Shown: positions 52,849-61,217, numbered from the stretch's first letter. The stretch is 62,845 bases of DNA from Bacillus sp. BA3 (GCA_002835675.1 PIZR01000014.1:1-62845); one strand, 5' to 3'. A program made the numbers and translations. The notes: generated by a model not told the origin, from the letters alone.

Positions 52849-52877
52849 TTGACAATGAATCTGGGAGAAGTTAATAT
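52849..52877 (+). promoter_or_regulatory. promoter of rplM-rpsI
   Basis: Consensus TTGACA (52849-52854), 17 bp, TAATAT (52872-52877); a TATAAT at 52875-52880 would have a 20-bp spacer. Confidence 0.7.
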
Positions 52878-52887
52878 AATATGGTAT

Positions 52888-52940
52888 GTATTTTAATCCC
52901 ACGATAAGCCCCGGAAGTTTATTGTGATTGAAAATAAATA
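52888..52940 (+). promoter_or_regulatory. L13 leader RNA
   Basis: The segment ATCCCACGATAAGCCCCGGA followed by AGTTTATTGTG matches the Bacillus L13 leader, an autoregulatory element in which L13 is thought to bind its own 5' leader. It begins within about 15 nt of the predicted transcription start and precedes rplM. Confidence 0.8.
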
Positions 52941-52973
52941 TAAAAAATTAAAAAGTTTTTTAGGAGGTTAACC

Positions 52974-53411
52974 ATGCGTACGACATTTATGGCGAAAGCT
53001 AATGAAGTAGAACGTAAATGGTATGTGATTGACGCTGAAGGCAAAACTTTGGGTCGCCTTTCTACTGAAGTAGCATCCATCTTACGTGGTAAACATAAAC
53101 CAACTTTTACACCGAACATTGACACTGGTGATCATGTAATTCTAATCAATGTTGAAAAAATCCACTTGACTGGTAAAAAATTGACTGACAAAATTTATTA
53201 CCGTCACACTATGCATCCAGGCGGTCTTAAAACTAGAACTGCTCTTGAAATGCGTACAAACTACCCTGAGAGAATGCTTGAACTTGCTATCAAAGGTATG
53301 CTTCCAAAGAATTCTCTTGGTCGTCAAATCTACAAAAAATTACACGTATACGCTGGAGCTGAGCACCCACACGCTGCTCAACAACCAGAAGTATACGAAT
53401 TACGCGGATAA
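52974..53411 (+). CDS. rplM: 50S ribosomal protein L13
   Basis: L13 (145 aa) is an early 50S assembly protein. RTTFMAKANEVERKWYVIDA begins the protein, and the conserved GMLPKNSLGRQIYKKLHVY lies near 108. AGGAGGTTAACC is a strong site upstream of the ATG. Confidence 0.97.
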   Translation: MRTTFMAKANEVERKWYVIDAEGKTLGRLSTEVASILRGKHKPTFTPNIDTGDHVILINVEKIHLTGKKLTDKIYYRHTMHPGGLKTRTALEMRTNYPERMLELAIKGMLPKNSLGRQIYKKLHVYAGAEHPHAAQQPEVYELRG

Positions 53412-53431
53412 TTACTAAGGAGGTTACTATC

Positions 53432-53824
53432 TTGGCACAAGTTCAATATTATGGTACTGGTCGCCGTAAGAGCTCAGTAGCTCGTGTACGTTTAGTACCA
53501 GGCGAAGGTCGCATCGTTATTAACGGTCGTGACATCAATGAATATATTCCTTTCGCAGCATTACGTGAAGTTGTAAACCAACCACTAGTTGCAACAGAAA
53601 CTACTGGAAATTACGACGTTCTAGTAAACGTTAGCGGTGGTGGATACACTGGTCAAGCTGGAGCAATCCGTCACGGTATCGCTCGTGCATTGCTTCAAGT
53701 TGATCCAGAATACCGTCCATCTCTTAAAACTGCTGGTTTACTAACTCGTGACCCACGTATGAAAGAGCGTAAAAAATACGGTCTTAAAGGCGCACGTCGT
53801 GCACCTCAGTTCTCAAAACGTTAA
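53432..53824 (+). CDS. rpsI: 30S ribosomal protein S9
   Basis: S9 (130 aa) reaches the P-site tRNA with its C-terminal tail. It begins AQVQYYGTGRRKSSVARVRL and ends in KKYGLKGARRAPQFSKR, with the terminal arginine contacting tRNA. The start is TTG 53432 behind AAGGAGG. Confidence 0.97.
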   Translation: MAQVQYYGTGRRKSSVARVRLVPGEGRIVINGRDINEYIPFAALREVVNQPLVATETTGNYDVLVNVSGGGYTGQAGAIRHGIARALLQVDPEYRPSLKTAGLLTRDPRMKERKKYGLKGARRAPQFSKR

Positions 53825-53841
53825 TTCTATTACCGTTTCAA

Positions 53842-53877
53842 AGACTCTCAACCATTTCGGTTGGGAGTCTTTTTTTA
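53842..53877 (+). terminator. terminator of rplM-rpsI
   Basis: AGACTCTCAACC pairs perfectly with GGTTGGGAGTCT around ATTTC, followed by seven T residues. Confidence 0.92.
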
Positions 53878-53907
53878 TGCTCGGAAAAGTGTGTCACTTG
53901 AAATATT

Positions 53908-53943
53908 AAAAAGCATATCCGGGAGATCCCGGATATGCTTTAT
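53908..53943 (-). terminator. terminator of the convergent efflux gene
   Basis: AAAGCATATCCGGG and CCCGGATATGCTTT form a perfect 14-bp stem with an AGAT loop. Read on the minus strand it is followed by TTTTTAAT, so it ends the MFS transcript. Confidence 0.85.
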
Positions 53944-53967
53944 TTTAAATACTCCATTTAATAATTT

Positions 53968-55437
53968 TTAGTTATGAGATTCACCTTGGCTTTTTTTGAT
54001 TACGGCCTTTCCCGGCATGAAGCATGCAAAAATTAATGCCACAAAAGATAAGGTTAACATGAAAACATAGGCATCACTTGAGCCAAAGATGGAAGCTAAT
54101 GCCTTTAGTTGAATAGCTGAAATATTTTCATTTTTCATTGATAGCTCAGAGGCATGCGAAGTTGCCTGCATTGTATACACTGTGATGACAACTGCCGTTC
54201 CAATAGCACCTGACAATTGGCGAATGGTATTATTTACAGCTGAACCATGGGAACCCAATTCTCTTGGTAAAGCATTCAACCCTGCTGTATTTAATGGCAT
54301 GGTAATAAAGCTCAAGCCAATTCGTAATATAATGGTACGAACCATTAAATAGCTATAGGTTGTGGATTCGTTTATATCTATGACTCCCCACATCGAAACA
54401 ATGATAAATACCAAACCTGTAATAAAGAGCGGTTTAGCACCATATTTATCATACATTTTACCTGTGACAGGGGATAAGAAGGCATTAATCACAGCTCCAG
54501 GTAATAACAGTAAACCTGCTTCAAATGCTGTAAAGCCTCTTCCGTTTTGCAAGTAAATGGGTAAAAGAATTAAATCAGCATACATGATCATCGTAATTAG
54601 TACATTGATGAAAGATGTGAGAGTGAAAATTTTATAATTGAATACAGATAAATTTAATAATGGATCGCTGGATTTCATTTGTCGTATACAGAATAGAGTC
54701 GACACGATCATTCCGACGAGTATTGCAGTAATGACAACGGGATCATCCCATCCCTTGCTTCCTGCGCTACTAAATCCAAATAATACACAGCCAAAACCAA
54801 TCGTCGATAAAGTGACACTTATGATATCCAATTTTGCTTTTGTTGTCTCGGCTACATTCATTAAATATTTGAACGCTAGAACTATGACGATTAATATAAA
54901 TGGCATTAACCCAATAAATAGCCATCTCCATGAAACATATTCAATGATAAAACCAGATAATGTAGGGGCTATGGCTGGAGCGAAAATCATCGCAAAGCCA
55001 ATTGTCCCCATAATGCTTCCACGCTTTTCGCTAGGATATAAATATAAAATAACTGTCATCATTAGAGGCATAATAATCCCGGCACCAATTGCCTGAATCA
55101 TTCTTCCCGTTAACAGCACACCAAAATTCCCTGCACATGCACAAAGTAAAGATCCGATGAGCAAAAAGAACATCGAGCTAATAAATAGCTGCCTTGTTGT
55201 AAACCGTTTCATTAAAAAGGCAGTAATCGGCACTAACACACCATTCACTAGCATAAATCCAGTTGATAGCCATTGTACAGTTGCGGCCGTTACATGAAAT
55301 ACATCCATTAAACCACTCAATGCAACATTTAATAGTGTCTGATTTAATGTTGATAAAAAACACCCAGCGATCAATACAATTAATAAAACTTTTCTATTTC
55401 CTTCCGTTATGTCCACTTCTGTCGACAACCCCTTCAT
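53968..55437 (-). CDS. MFS efflux pump, DHA2 (14-TM) family
   Basis: This 489-aa protein is an EmrB/LmrB-like drug:H+ antiporter. About fourteen hydrophobic segments are visible. The two MFS halves carry the KRFTTRQLF loop near residue 74 and its partner KMYDKYGAKPLF near 330, and the antiporter motif C appears as FAPAIAPTLSGFI near 157. The substrate cannot be told. It is divergent from a TetR-type gene and so is probably controlled by it. ATG 55437 has a poor ribosome binding site; a GTG at 55419, behind AAGGGG, is an alternative start. Confidence 0.85.
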   Translation of the reverse strand: MKGLSTEVDITEGNRKVLLIVLIAGCFLSTLNQTLLNVALSGLMDVFHVTAATVQWLSTGFMLVNGVLVPITAFLMKRFTTRQLFISSMFFLLIGSLLCACAGNFGVLLTGRMIQAIGAGIIMPLMMTVILYLYPSEKRGSIMGTIGFAMIFAPAIAPTLSGFIIEYVSWRWLFIGLMPFILIVIVLAFKYLMNVAETTKAKLDIISVTLSTIGFGCVLFGFSSAGSKGWDDPVVITAILVGMIVSTLFCIRQMKSSDPLLNLSVFNYKIFTLTSFINVLITMIMYADLILLPIYLQNGRGFTAFEAGLLLLPGAVINAFLSPVTGKMYDKYGAKPLFITGLVFIIVSMWGVIDINESTTYSYLMVRTIILRIGLSFITMPLNTAGLNALPRELGSHGSAVNNTIRQLSGAIGTAVVITVYTMQATSHASELSMKNENISAIQLKALASIFGSSDAYVFMLTLSFVALIFACFMPGKAVIKKSQGESHN

Positions 55438-55457
55438 TTTTGACTTGCATTCTCAAC

Positions 55458-55560
55458 ACCGTGTCGATAAAATCGATGGTAACAAAAAAATATGTTGCTT
55501 ACCATGAACAGTTTTCTTGAAAATGTTCACTAATCGACATAGAAATATATGCTGTTGAGA
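55458..55560. promoter_or_regulatory. divergent control region with candidate TetR-type operators
   Basis: Three imperfect or perfect dyads lie between the pump and the regulator: GGTAA..TTACC (about 55478-55503), TGAACA (55505-55510) with TGTTCA (55524-55529), and TCGACA (55534-55539) with TGTTGA (55553-55558, one mismatch). A TCGAT/ATCGA pair lies near 55462-55474. Which one binds the regulator is not determinable by eye. Confidence 0.5.
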
Positions 55561-55592
55561 AAGTCAGGGAAAAATCTATAAAGGAGTTAAAA

Positions 55593-56141
55593 ATGTCTAT
55601 ACCAAAAAAAGAAGATCCTCGTACAATTCGGTCAAGGGAAATGTTTAAGGACGCTGTCATTGCTCTCTTACGCGAGGATCCCATAATTTCAAATTTAACG
55701 GTTCAGAAAATCGCAGACAAAGCAGGATTAAATCGGACAACATTTTACCTGCATTATCAGGATATTCAAGATTTACTAACGCAAATCACCGATGAGATTT
55801 TAAATGAGCTTTCCGATAAAATTTTTGCTTTAATACATGCAAAAGATTTATCAGAAAAACAACAGCTAACACAATTGCTTGATTATTTATATATTCATCG
55901 GGATTATTTACTTATTTTATTTAAAACGAATCAGTTTGAGGACCAGTTGTTTTCATTGTTAAAGCAATTAGTAGAAATTAGAAGGAAGAATACCAAAAAG
56001 GATCTACCTGCTGAATATGTTGACATTGACATTAAAACAGCCTCATTGGTAGGCATTATAATATGGTGGTTAAGAAAGGGGCTTCATTTTAGTTCAGATT
56101 ATATTGCCAATCAAATATATTTAATGTACAAGGTGCAATGA
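55593..56141 (+). CDS. TetR/AcrR-family transcriptional regulator
   Basis: This 182-aa protein has a TetR helix-turn-helix, LTVQKIADKAGLNRTTFYLH, near residues 34-53, with the typical YLHY end of the recognition helix. The rest is all-helical, of the variable ligand-binding type. It is divergent from the MFS pump, the usual arrangement for a local drug-responsive repressor. GGAGTT lies before the ATG. The ligand is unknown. Confidence 0.88.
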   Translation: MSIPKKEDPRTIRSREMFKDAVIALLREDPIISNLTVQKIADKAGLNRTTFYLHYQDIQDLLTQITDEILNELSDKIFALIHAKDLSEKQQLTQLLDYLYIHRDYLLILFKTNQFEDQLFSLLKQLVEIRRKNTKKDLPAEYVDIDIKTASLVGIIIWWLRKGLHFSSDYIANQIYLMYKVQ

Positions 56142-56242
56142 TGTTGGGGGTGTTCTTTGTCCGGAAAAAGATTTGTCCCATTTTCAGCATCAGATCCAAG
56201 TAAAAGGCCGGGGCGGCGTTGGTGACGGGTGTGTTCCATTTG

Positions 56243-56270
56243 TTTACACTTGAGTTTATTTATGTAATAC
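56243..56270 (+). promoter_or_regulatory. promoter of the ECF S-component gene
   Basis: TTTACA (56243-56248), 16 bp, TAATAC (56265-56270) preceded by TG. The leader between it and the gene is only about 80 nt and shows no obvious riboswitch. Confidence 0.5.
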
Positions 56271-56349
56271 AGAATTTTTTGTAAAATCCATATTTATTAA
56301 GTTCCTGTTTAGGAGTATGATAATACTTAAAAAAGAAAGAGGACTTCAT

Positions 56350-56880
56350 ATGAATTCAACATACTCACCAATTGAAACAACTAAAACAAAAGCCTTGGTC
56401 ATCAATGCGCTATTCATTGCATTAACTCTTGTAGCGACAATGTTCATCAACATCAAGCTTCCAATAATGGGTAACGGCGGCCTGATCCATCTTGGTAACG
56501 TTCCCCTTTTTATAGCAGCCTTGGTATATGGCAAAAAAACAGGAGCGATAGCAGGCGCCTTCGGTATGGCCTTCTTCGACCTTTTCTCTGGTTGGGCAGC
56601 GTGGGCACCGTTTACATTCGTCATCGTAGGTACAATGGGCTTTCTAGCCGGCCTTATATCCGAAAAGGTACCGGGCAAAAGAGAATGGGTATACACTATG
56701 GCCGTTGCCGTTGCATTGGTTATAAAAATCGTCGGCTACTATTTTGTCGAGGTTATTCTTTATGGTAACTGGATACAGCCATTTGGCTCCATCCCCGGAA
56801 ACGTGATGCAGGTCGTAATAGCCGGTATAATTGTAGTGCCGCTTGCTGGTAGATTAAAGAAAAGAGCTGGACAGATATAA
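56350..56880 (+). CDS. ECF transporter S-component, vitamin-type substrate unknown
   Basis: This 176-aa membrane protein is an energy-coupling factor S-component of the riboflavin/DUF1393-like group. It has about six hydrophobic helices and the family pattern HLGNVPLFIAALVYGKKTGA near residue 45, then GMAFFDLFSGWAAWAPFTF near 77. It probably works with the EcfA1A2T module 4.4 kb upstream, which serves several S-components. ATG 56350 follows AAAGAGGAC; the ATG at 56317 lies too close to AGGAG. Confidence 0.8.
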   Translation: MNSTYSPIETTKTKALVINALFIALTLVATMFINIKLPIMGNGGLIHLGNVPLFIAALVYGKKTGAIAGAFGMAFFDLFSGWAAWAPFTFVIVGTMGFLAGLISEKVPGKREWVYTMAVAVALVIKIVGYYFVEVILYGNWIQPFGSIPGNVMQVVIAGIIVVPLAGRLKKRAGQI

Positions 56881-56957
56881 AGTAAAACATGGGAAACCAT
56901 TTCAAAACATTGTGTAGGCGCCACCGATTGAATTTAGGACAGTTTAAAAGTTATATC

Positions 56958-56992
56958 AAAGGACATCCGTTTACCATGGATGTCCTTTTATC
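56958..56992 (+). terminator. terminator after the S-component gene
   Basis: AAAGGACATCC (56958-56968) pairs with GGATGTCCTTT (56978-56988), then TTATC. It is about 75 nt past the gene. Confidence 0.8.
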
Positions 56993-57019
56993 TTAATAGA
57001 TCTCAAATAGTATTGATCA

Positions 57020-57120
57020 AGGTTCAAAGAGACACACGCAGTGAGCGACCCAAGTCGACAAGGTCAGCCTCGGGTAGCGGCCTGAGTGGCGAGTCATGGG
57101 TGATAGTTCCGAGTTTTCTG
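57020..57120 (+). other. GC-rich structured segment of unknown role
   Basis: A locally GC-rich block in an AT-rich gap. ACCCA (near 57042) can pair with TGGGT (near 57098), and inside lies CTCGGG (near 57068) with CCTGAG (near 57080). It is flanked by the S-component terminator and by 57121-57331, where I see nothing. It may be a small RNA or a repeat relic. No protein-coding frame of substance runs through it. Confidence 0.35.
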
Positions 57121-57331
57121 CCATTAAACATCTTCCGAAATGTTCAGTTTGCCCTTTGACCATGGAAGATAGCATTTTGCATATCGATACGCATTATTAA
57201 ATTACTTGCCAAACCTATCCTTATTATTTTTTGCCAATGGAATAAATGAATGGTTCAAAATAGAAGGCTAAAACTAAATTATGTCTTGGGAAATAATTTT
57301 GGGAAATGGGGAATTGCCCCGGAGGTGAATT

Positions 57332-57757
57332 ATGGCTGTGATATTAGGTTTACAGGAGATGCAAAGGGAAAGGCAATTGAAGTTCGAACGCAGGCTGCTC
57401 AGGGAACTTTCTATCGAGGATATGAAGGGAAGGATTCAGCGTTACTTCGGACAGGACTTGATGGATGTTTTGGAGGAGGGCTACTTTGATGTTGCCATCG
57501 AGGCTTATTTATTAGGAGCCAACTATAGTAAGTTTGGCTATTATGGTGAGTCGGAAGAAGATGTTAGGTCCAGGTGCTGGAAGGAAGAGAAATTTTTGGT
57601 GGATACTCTTTTTAACTTCATTTTGTATTGGCGGGAAGTTACGGCGAATAATGCTTTTGATGAGGGTTTGTTTTATTGCTGTGAAGGATTTGTAGGGGAT
57701 TGGTGGCTGGACGGCTTTAAGACTGGTGAAAAACGATATAAAATGAAACTGCATTAG
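57332..57757 (+). CDS. ybaK: YbaK, conserved protein of unknown function (DUF2521)
   Basis: This 141-aa protein matches B. subtilis YbaK; the clearest shared block is AIEAYLLGANYSKFGYYGES near residue 54, and the C-terminal DWWLDGF also fits. It is largely helical and charged, with no signal peptide or membrane segment. It sits before cwlD, as in B. subtilis. GGAGGTG precedes the ATG. No function is established to my knowledge. Confidence 0.85.
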   Translation: MAVILGLQEMQRERQLKFERRLLRELSIEDMKGRIQRYFGQDLMDVLEEGYFDVAIEAYLLGANYSKFGYYGESEEDVRSRCWKEEKFLVDTLFNFILYWREVTANNAFDEGLFYCCEGFVGDWWLDGFKTGEKRYKMKLH

Positions 57758-57778
57758 GAAGGCAAATTCCCATTCCTT

Positions 57779-57808
57779 GTTCTATTTCCATGGTTTGTCC
57801 CATACTTT
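57779..57808 (+). promoter_or_regulatory. possible sigma-E promoter of cwlD
   Basis: GTTCTATT (57779-57786), 14 bp, CATACTTT (57801-57808). The B. subtilis sigma-E consensus is GTCATATT-N14-CATACAAT, so the spacing is exact and 12 of 16 bases match. cwlD is known to be expressed in the mother cell under sigma-E. Confidence 0.5.
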
Positions 57809-57839
57809 TTAGTAGAGAGATCATGGAAGGGGAACGGTC

Positions 57840-58556
57840 ATGCGCAGGAAGCTGAAATATACAGGAATCGCTATGGGATTGTTTGTCCTTTTTTTAATTG
57901 TAACTTTTAAATTTGTTGAAGATGATTCTTGGGACTCCTGGAATCTTCCGTTGGCAGGTAAGGTCATCATTCTGGATGCAGGTCACGGAGGAATGGACGG
58001 CGGGGCAAATGTACAAGAGATTATGGAAAAGGAAATTGCCCTTTCCGTTTCATTAAAGGTCAGGGACTATTTGCAGGAACAGGGTGCCCTTGTCATCATG
58101 ACCCGTGAGAAAGATGAGGATTTGGCACAGGGAAATACAAAGGGGATCCGCCAGCGAAAACAGGAGGACTTACGGAATCGGGTTGAAATGATCAATGATT
58201 CGGAAGCGGACTTATTCTTAAGCATTCATTTGAACTCTTTTCCATCAGCGTCATCGAAAGGTGCCCAGACCTTTTATACAAGCAGGTTTGAAGAAAATGA
58301 ACAGGTGGCAAAATTCATTCAGACTGAAATCATCAGGAACCTGGAAAATACAAAGCGTGATGCAAAAACGATTAATCATGTGTATTTGATGAATTATGCT
58401 AAGAAGCCGGGAGCGCTTGTGGAAATTGGCTTTCTTTCCAATACCGAGGAAAGGGAACGCCTTGTCAGTGATAAGTATCAAGAAAAGGTTGCCAGCTCGA
58501 TTTATATGGGGATTTTACGGTACTTTACAGAGGGAAAACTATCAGAAGAAAAGTGA
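57840..58556 (+). CDS. cwlD: CwlD, N-acetylmuramoyl-L-alanine amidase for spore cortex
   Basis: CwlD (238 aa) removes the peptide from muramic acid so that muramic-delta-lactam, needed for germination, can form. A single N-terminal hydrophobic segment (residues 8-24) is a signal anchor. The Amidase_3 zinc site is shown by LDAGHGGMDGG near 46, the glutamate in KEIALS, SIHLNSF near 127, and the catalytic VEIGFLSN near 196. It probably acts with a PdaA deacetylase encoded elsewhere. Confidence 0.95.
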   Translation: MRRKLKYTGIAMGLFVLFLIVTFKFVEDDSWDSWNLPLAGKVIILDAGHGGMDGGANVQEIMEKEIALSVSLKVRDYLQEQGALVIMTREKDEDLAQGNTKGIRQRKQEDLRNRVEMINDSEADLFLSIHLNSFPSASSKGAQTFYTSRFEENEQVAKFIQTEIIRNLENTKRDAKTINHVYLMNYAKKPGALVEIGFLSNTEERERLVSDKYQEKVASSIYMGILRYFTEGKLSEEK

Positions 58557-58695
58557 TGTCTGGGTCTTGTAAGGTACAAGGCCTCTTTATTATGGGAAAA
58601 TAATCAGGTTTTTCATGCGGGGCAGATAATAATCTTTCTTTCCGTAATATGTTATACTGAAAAATGGGAAAATAAAATTCAAAGGGGTGCTCGAC

Positions 58696-59754
58696 TTGCT
58701 AACAGAAGAGAAAGTACTGAATTTATTAAAGGATCTTAAAGACCCTTTTCTACATAAAAACCTTGAAGAGACAAATGGAATTATAGAAATCAAAATAAAA
58801 CCTGAAAAGAATCATGTAAGCGTTAAACTTGCGATTGCGAAAACGGGGACCGCCGAGCAAATGCAAATGCAATCGGAAGTTGTGGACTTACTGAAAACGA
58901 ACGGAGCGGAATCGGTAGGCATCCGTTTCGCGGAGCTTTCTGAAGAGGAGTTAGCCAAGCACCGTGAAAGCATTCCTCAGGATGAAGCGGACCAAGGCTT
59001 GCTTGGCCCTAACAGCAAGACACAATTCATCGCGATCGCCAGCGGTAAAGGCGGAGTGGGAAAATCTACGATTTCAGTGAATTTCGCCACTTCACTTGCT
59101 CGTTTAGGTAAAAAGGTCGGACTGGTTGATGCCGATATTTATGGATTCAGCGTACCTGATATGATGGGGATAACAAAAAGACCGGTTGTTCGCGGGGAAA
59201 AAATCATTCCTGTAGAACGGTTTGGTGTTCAAGTTATCTCAATGGGCTTTTTTGTAGAGGATAACGCGCCGATCATATGGAGAGGGCCAATGCTGGGGAA
59301 AATGCTCAACAGTTTCTTTAATGAAGTGGAATGGGGAGATTTGGACTATTTGGTCCTTGACTTACCGCCGGGTACAGGCGATGTTGCTTTGGACGTTCAT
59401 ACGATGCTCCCATCATGTAAAGAAATCATCGTTACGACACCGCATCCGACTGCAGCCTTCGTTGCTGCAAGAGCTGGTGCCATGGCCATCAAGACAGAAC
59501 ACGAAGTCATTGGTGTCATAGAGAACATGTCATTCTTCGAAAGTAAAACGACGGGTGAAAAAGAATATGTCTTCGGAAAAGGCGGCGGAGAGAAGCTTGC
59601 AGAAGAGCTTCGTACAGAAGTTTTAGGTCAACTTCCCCTGCAACAGCCGGATTGGAACGAAGAGGACTTTGCTCCATCCATTTACGCAGCGGACCATAGG
59701 CTCGGCAGGATTTACGAAGATATTGCTAAGAAAGTCATTGAAAAACTACAATAA
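58696..59754 (+). CDS. salA: SalA, Mrp/NBP35-family P-loop ATPase
   Basis: SalA (352 aa) is a deviant-Walker ATPase; B. subtilis SalA acts as a regulator of scoC, and Mrp relatives carry Fe-S clusters. An N-terminal MIP18-like domain (about 1-90) precedes the ParA/MinD-like core, with Walker A GKGGVGKST near 114, DADIYGFSVPDM near 141 and LDLPPGTGD near 221. The start is TTG 58696, 8 nt after AAAGGGG, aligning with the B. subtilis N-terminus; the GTG at 58687 lies inside the ribosome binding site. The CxxC seen in some Mrp proteins is absent. Confidence 0.93.
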   Translation: MLTEEKVLNLLKDLKDPFLHKNLEETNGIIEIKIKPEKNHVSVKLAIAKTGTAEQMQMQSEVVDLLKTNGAESVGIRFAELSEEELAKHRESIPQDEADQGLLGPNSKTQFIAIASGKGGVGKSTISVNFATSLARLGKKVGLVDADIYGFSVPDMMGITKRPVVRGEKIIPVERFGVQVISMGFFVEDNAPIIWRGPMLGKMLNSFFNEVEWGDLDYLVLDLPPGTGDVALDVHTMLPSCKEIIVTTPHPTAAFVAARAGAMAIKTEHEVIGVIENMSFFESKTTGEKEYVFGKGGGEKLAEELRTEVLGQLPLQQPDWNEEDFAPSIYAADHRLGRIYEDIAKKVIEKLQ

Positions 59755-59790
59755 AAATAAGGCTGATTCCGATTGGAATCAGCCTTATTT
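59755..59790. terminator. bidirectional terminator between salA and gerD
   Basis: AAATAAGGCTGATTCC pairs with GGAATCAGCCTTATTT around GATT. The flanking A and T runs let it serve both convergent genes. Confidence 0.9.
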
Positions 59791-59798
59791 CATTCTTT

Positions 59799-60359
59799 TT
59801 ACTTTTTCTCCTTCTCAGCCGCTTTAGTGGCTGCTTTATCCAATTTCTCTTGCATTTTAGCCTGGACGAGAGGACTCTCCATGGTTTCGATGATCAGCTC
59901 TTTGTAGACCGACCGCATCTCCTTGGTTTTTAATAACTTATTCATTTCTTTTTCCATATCCGGTTCTTTCATTATTTCCATGAGCATTCCACGATACTGA
60001 GGATCGGCAGTTAAGTCCTTCAATACCTTTTTATGTTCGTCTTCTAATGCTTTAGCATACGCGGAAGCGAATTCGGGATCATTAAATGTCTTTTTCCAAA
60101 ATTCCTTCCCTTTATCTGAAGTGACCATATCTTCAATGGATTTCTTAATGTCATCCGAATCCATAATAAGTTCAGCTTTCGTTTTATCGTCAGTAATGAT
60201 ATCCTGGATGGCTTTTTTTCCATCATCTGTTTTCAAGATATCTACGACCATCTTCTTTGTCTCTTCATACTCCATTTTTTCTGCGCCTGCTCCATTTTGG
60301 GCACAACCGGAACAAACGAGTAAGAATGACGTGAAAAGCAAAGCAACTCCCACTCTCAT
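59799..60359 (-). CDS. gerD: GerD, spore germination lipoprotein
   Basis: GerD (186 aa) clusters germinant receptors into the germinosome in the inner spore membrane. The N-terminus MRVGVALLFTSFLLV is a lipoprotein signal, with the lipidated Cys predicted at residue 19 (VCSGC, an unusual lipobox because -3 is Cys). The rest is charged and helical, with KKMVVDILKTDDGKKAI near 34. The start at 60359 is chosen for its AAAGGGG spacing; a start at 60377 has no usable site. Confidence 0.9.
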   Translation of the reverse strand: MRVGVALLFTSFLLVCSGCAQNGAGAEKMEYEETKKMVVDILKTDDGKKAIQDIITDDKTKAELIMDSDDIKKSIEDMVTSDKGKEFWKKTFNDPEFASAYAKALEDEHKKVLKDLTADPQYRGMLMEIMKEPDMEKEMNKLLKTKEMRSVYKELIIETMESPLVQAKMQEKLDKAATKAAEKEKK

Positions 60360-60389
60360 ACGCAGGGCCCCTTTCATCCTTCTTACTGT

Positions 60390-60419
60390 TAATATGGTTC
60401 CAATCGGCGATATTATTCC
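60390..60419 (-). promoter_or_regulatory. sigma-G promoter of gerD
   Basis: On the minus strand, GGAATA (60419-60414), 17 bp, CATATTA (60396-60390). The sigma-G consensus is close to TGAATA-N17/18-CATACTA. GerD is a known sigma-G (forespore) gene. Confidence 0.7.
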
Positions 60420-60496
60420 TTGGTGGAATAAGTGGATTTTTCCAAATTTGGTTGGTACAATTAAGGAAATGAAATAGAAATGTATGGAGGAAAACA

Positions 60497-61177
60497 ATGA
60501 ACAGCCGTAATTTAGTTAAATTGTTTTTAACAACATTGCTTATAGGTGGTGTAACGGGCGGAGTTGTAGGTTTCTTGGCCCGGTGGAATGAGTTTAAGCC
60601 TTATTTCTCTTCTTTTGATGTCAGTGCCATCCTATCAACTTTTATTTGGTTATTCGGTGTTGGATTAATTTTCAGTGTCATAAGCCAAGCTGGCTTTTTT
60701 GCCTATTTAACGATACATCGTTTTGGTCTCGGAATATTTAAAAGCGCTTCCTTATGGAATGCCGTTCAACTTGTACTCATTCTTTTTGTTGTTTTCGATC
60801 TTGTTTACCTGCGATACCTTAGCTTTGGTTCAGGCGAGGGGATCAGTTCCTACATCGTGTTAGCATTGGTTGTATTGGCCTCGGGGCTTGTTACAGCTTA
60901 TTTCAAAATGAAACAAACGAATAAACAGTCATTCATCCCGGCTTTGTTTTTCATGGTCGTGTTCACGGTGTTGGAGTGGATACCTGTCCTAAGTGCCAAT
61001 GATGAAAGCTGGCTTTACTTCATGCTGTTTCCATTGCTGGTCTGCAATGCTTATCAATTATTGGTCCTGAGCAAATTGATTGAAATTTCACAAAAGGAAT
61101 TGGCCAGTAAAAGAGGGCGTAAGCAAACTCCGGCAAATGGAAAGATGAAAGCCGGTGAACTTGGTGAAGGCAGATAA
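60497..61177 (+). CDS. kbaA: KbaA, KinB-signalling activation membrane protein
   Basis: KbaA (226 aa) is needed for activity of the KinB sensor kinase pathway into the sporulation phosphorelay. About six membrane segments are visible (for example residues 9-27, 37-60 and 70-85, with others to 195), ending in a basic cytoplasmic tail (KRGRKQTPANGKMK). ATG 60497 follows ATGGAGGAAAACA. It is divergent from gerD. Confidence 0.9.
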   Translation: MNSRNLVKLFLTTLLIGGVTGGVVGFLARWNEFKPYFSSFDVSAILSTFIWLFGVGLIFSVISQAGFFAYLTIHRFGLGIFKSASLWNAVQLVLILFVVFDLVYLRYLSFGSGEGISSYIVLALVVLASGLVTAYFKMKQTNKQSFIPALFFMVVFTVLEWIPVLSANDESWLYFMLFPLLVCNAYQLLVLSKLIEISQKELASKRGRKQTPANGKMKAGELGEGR

Positions 61178-61217
61178 CCTATATGTATGCCGGGCCATAC
61201 TTGAGGAAGTCAAAACA

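Noticed and set aside
53968..56880. The pump, TetR gene and S-component as a novel integrated system
   Set aside because: They have separate promoters and terminators and belong to well-known families; nothing shows that they act together.
57250..57489. 79-codon plus-strand frame overlapping ybaK
   Set aside because: It overlaps ybaK in another frame and lacks a good ribosome binding site; ybaK matches a known protein.
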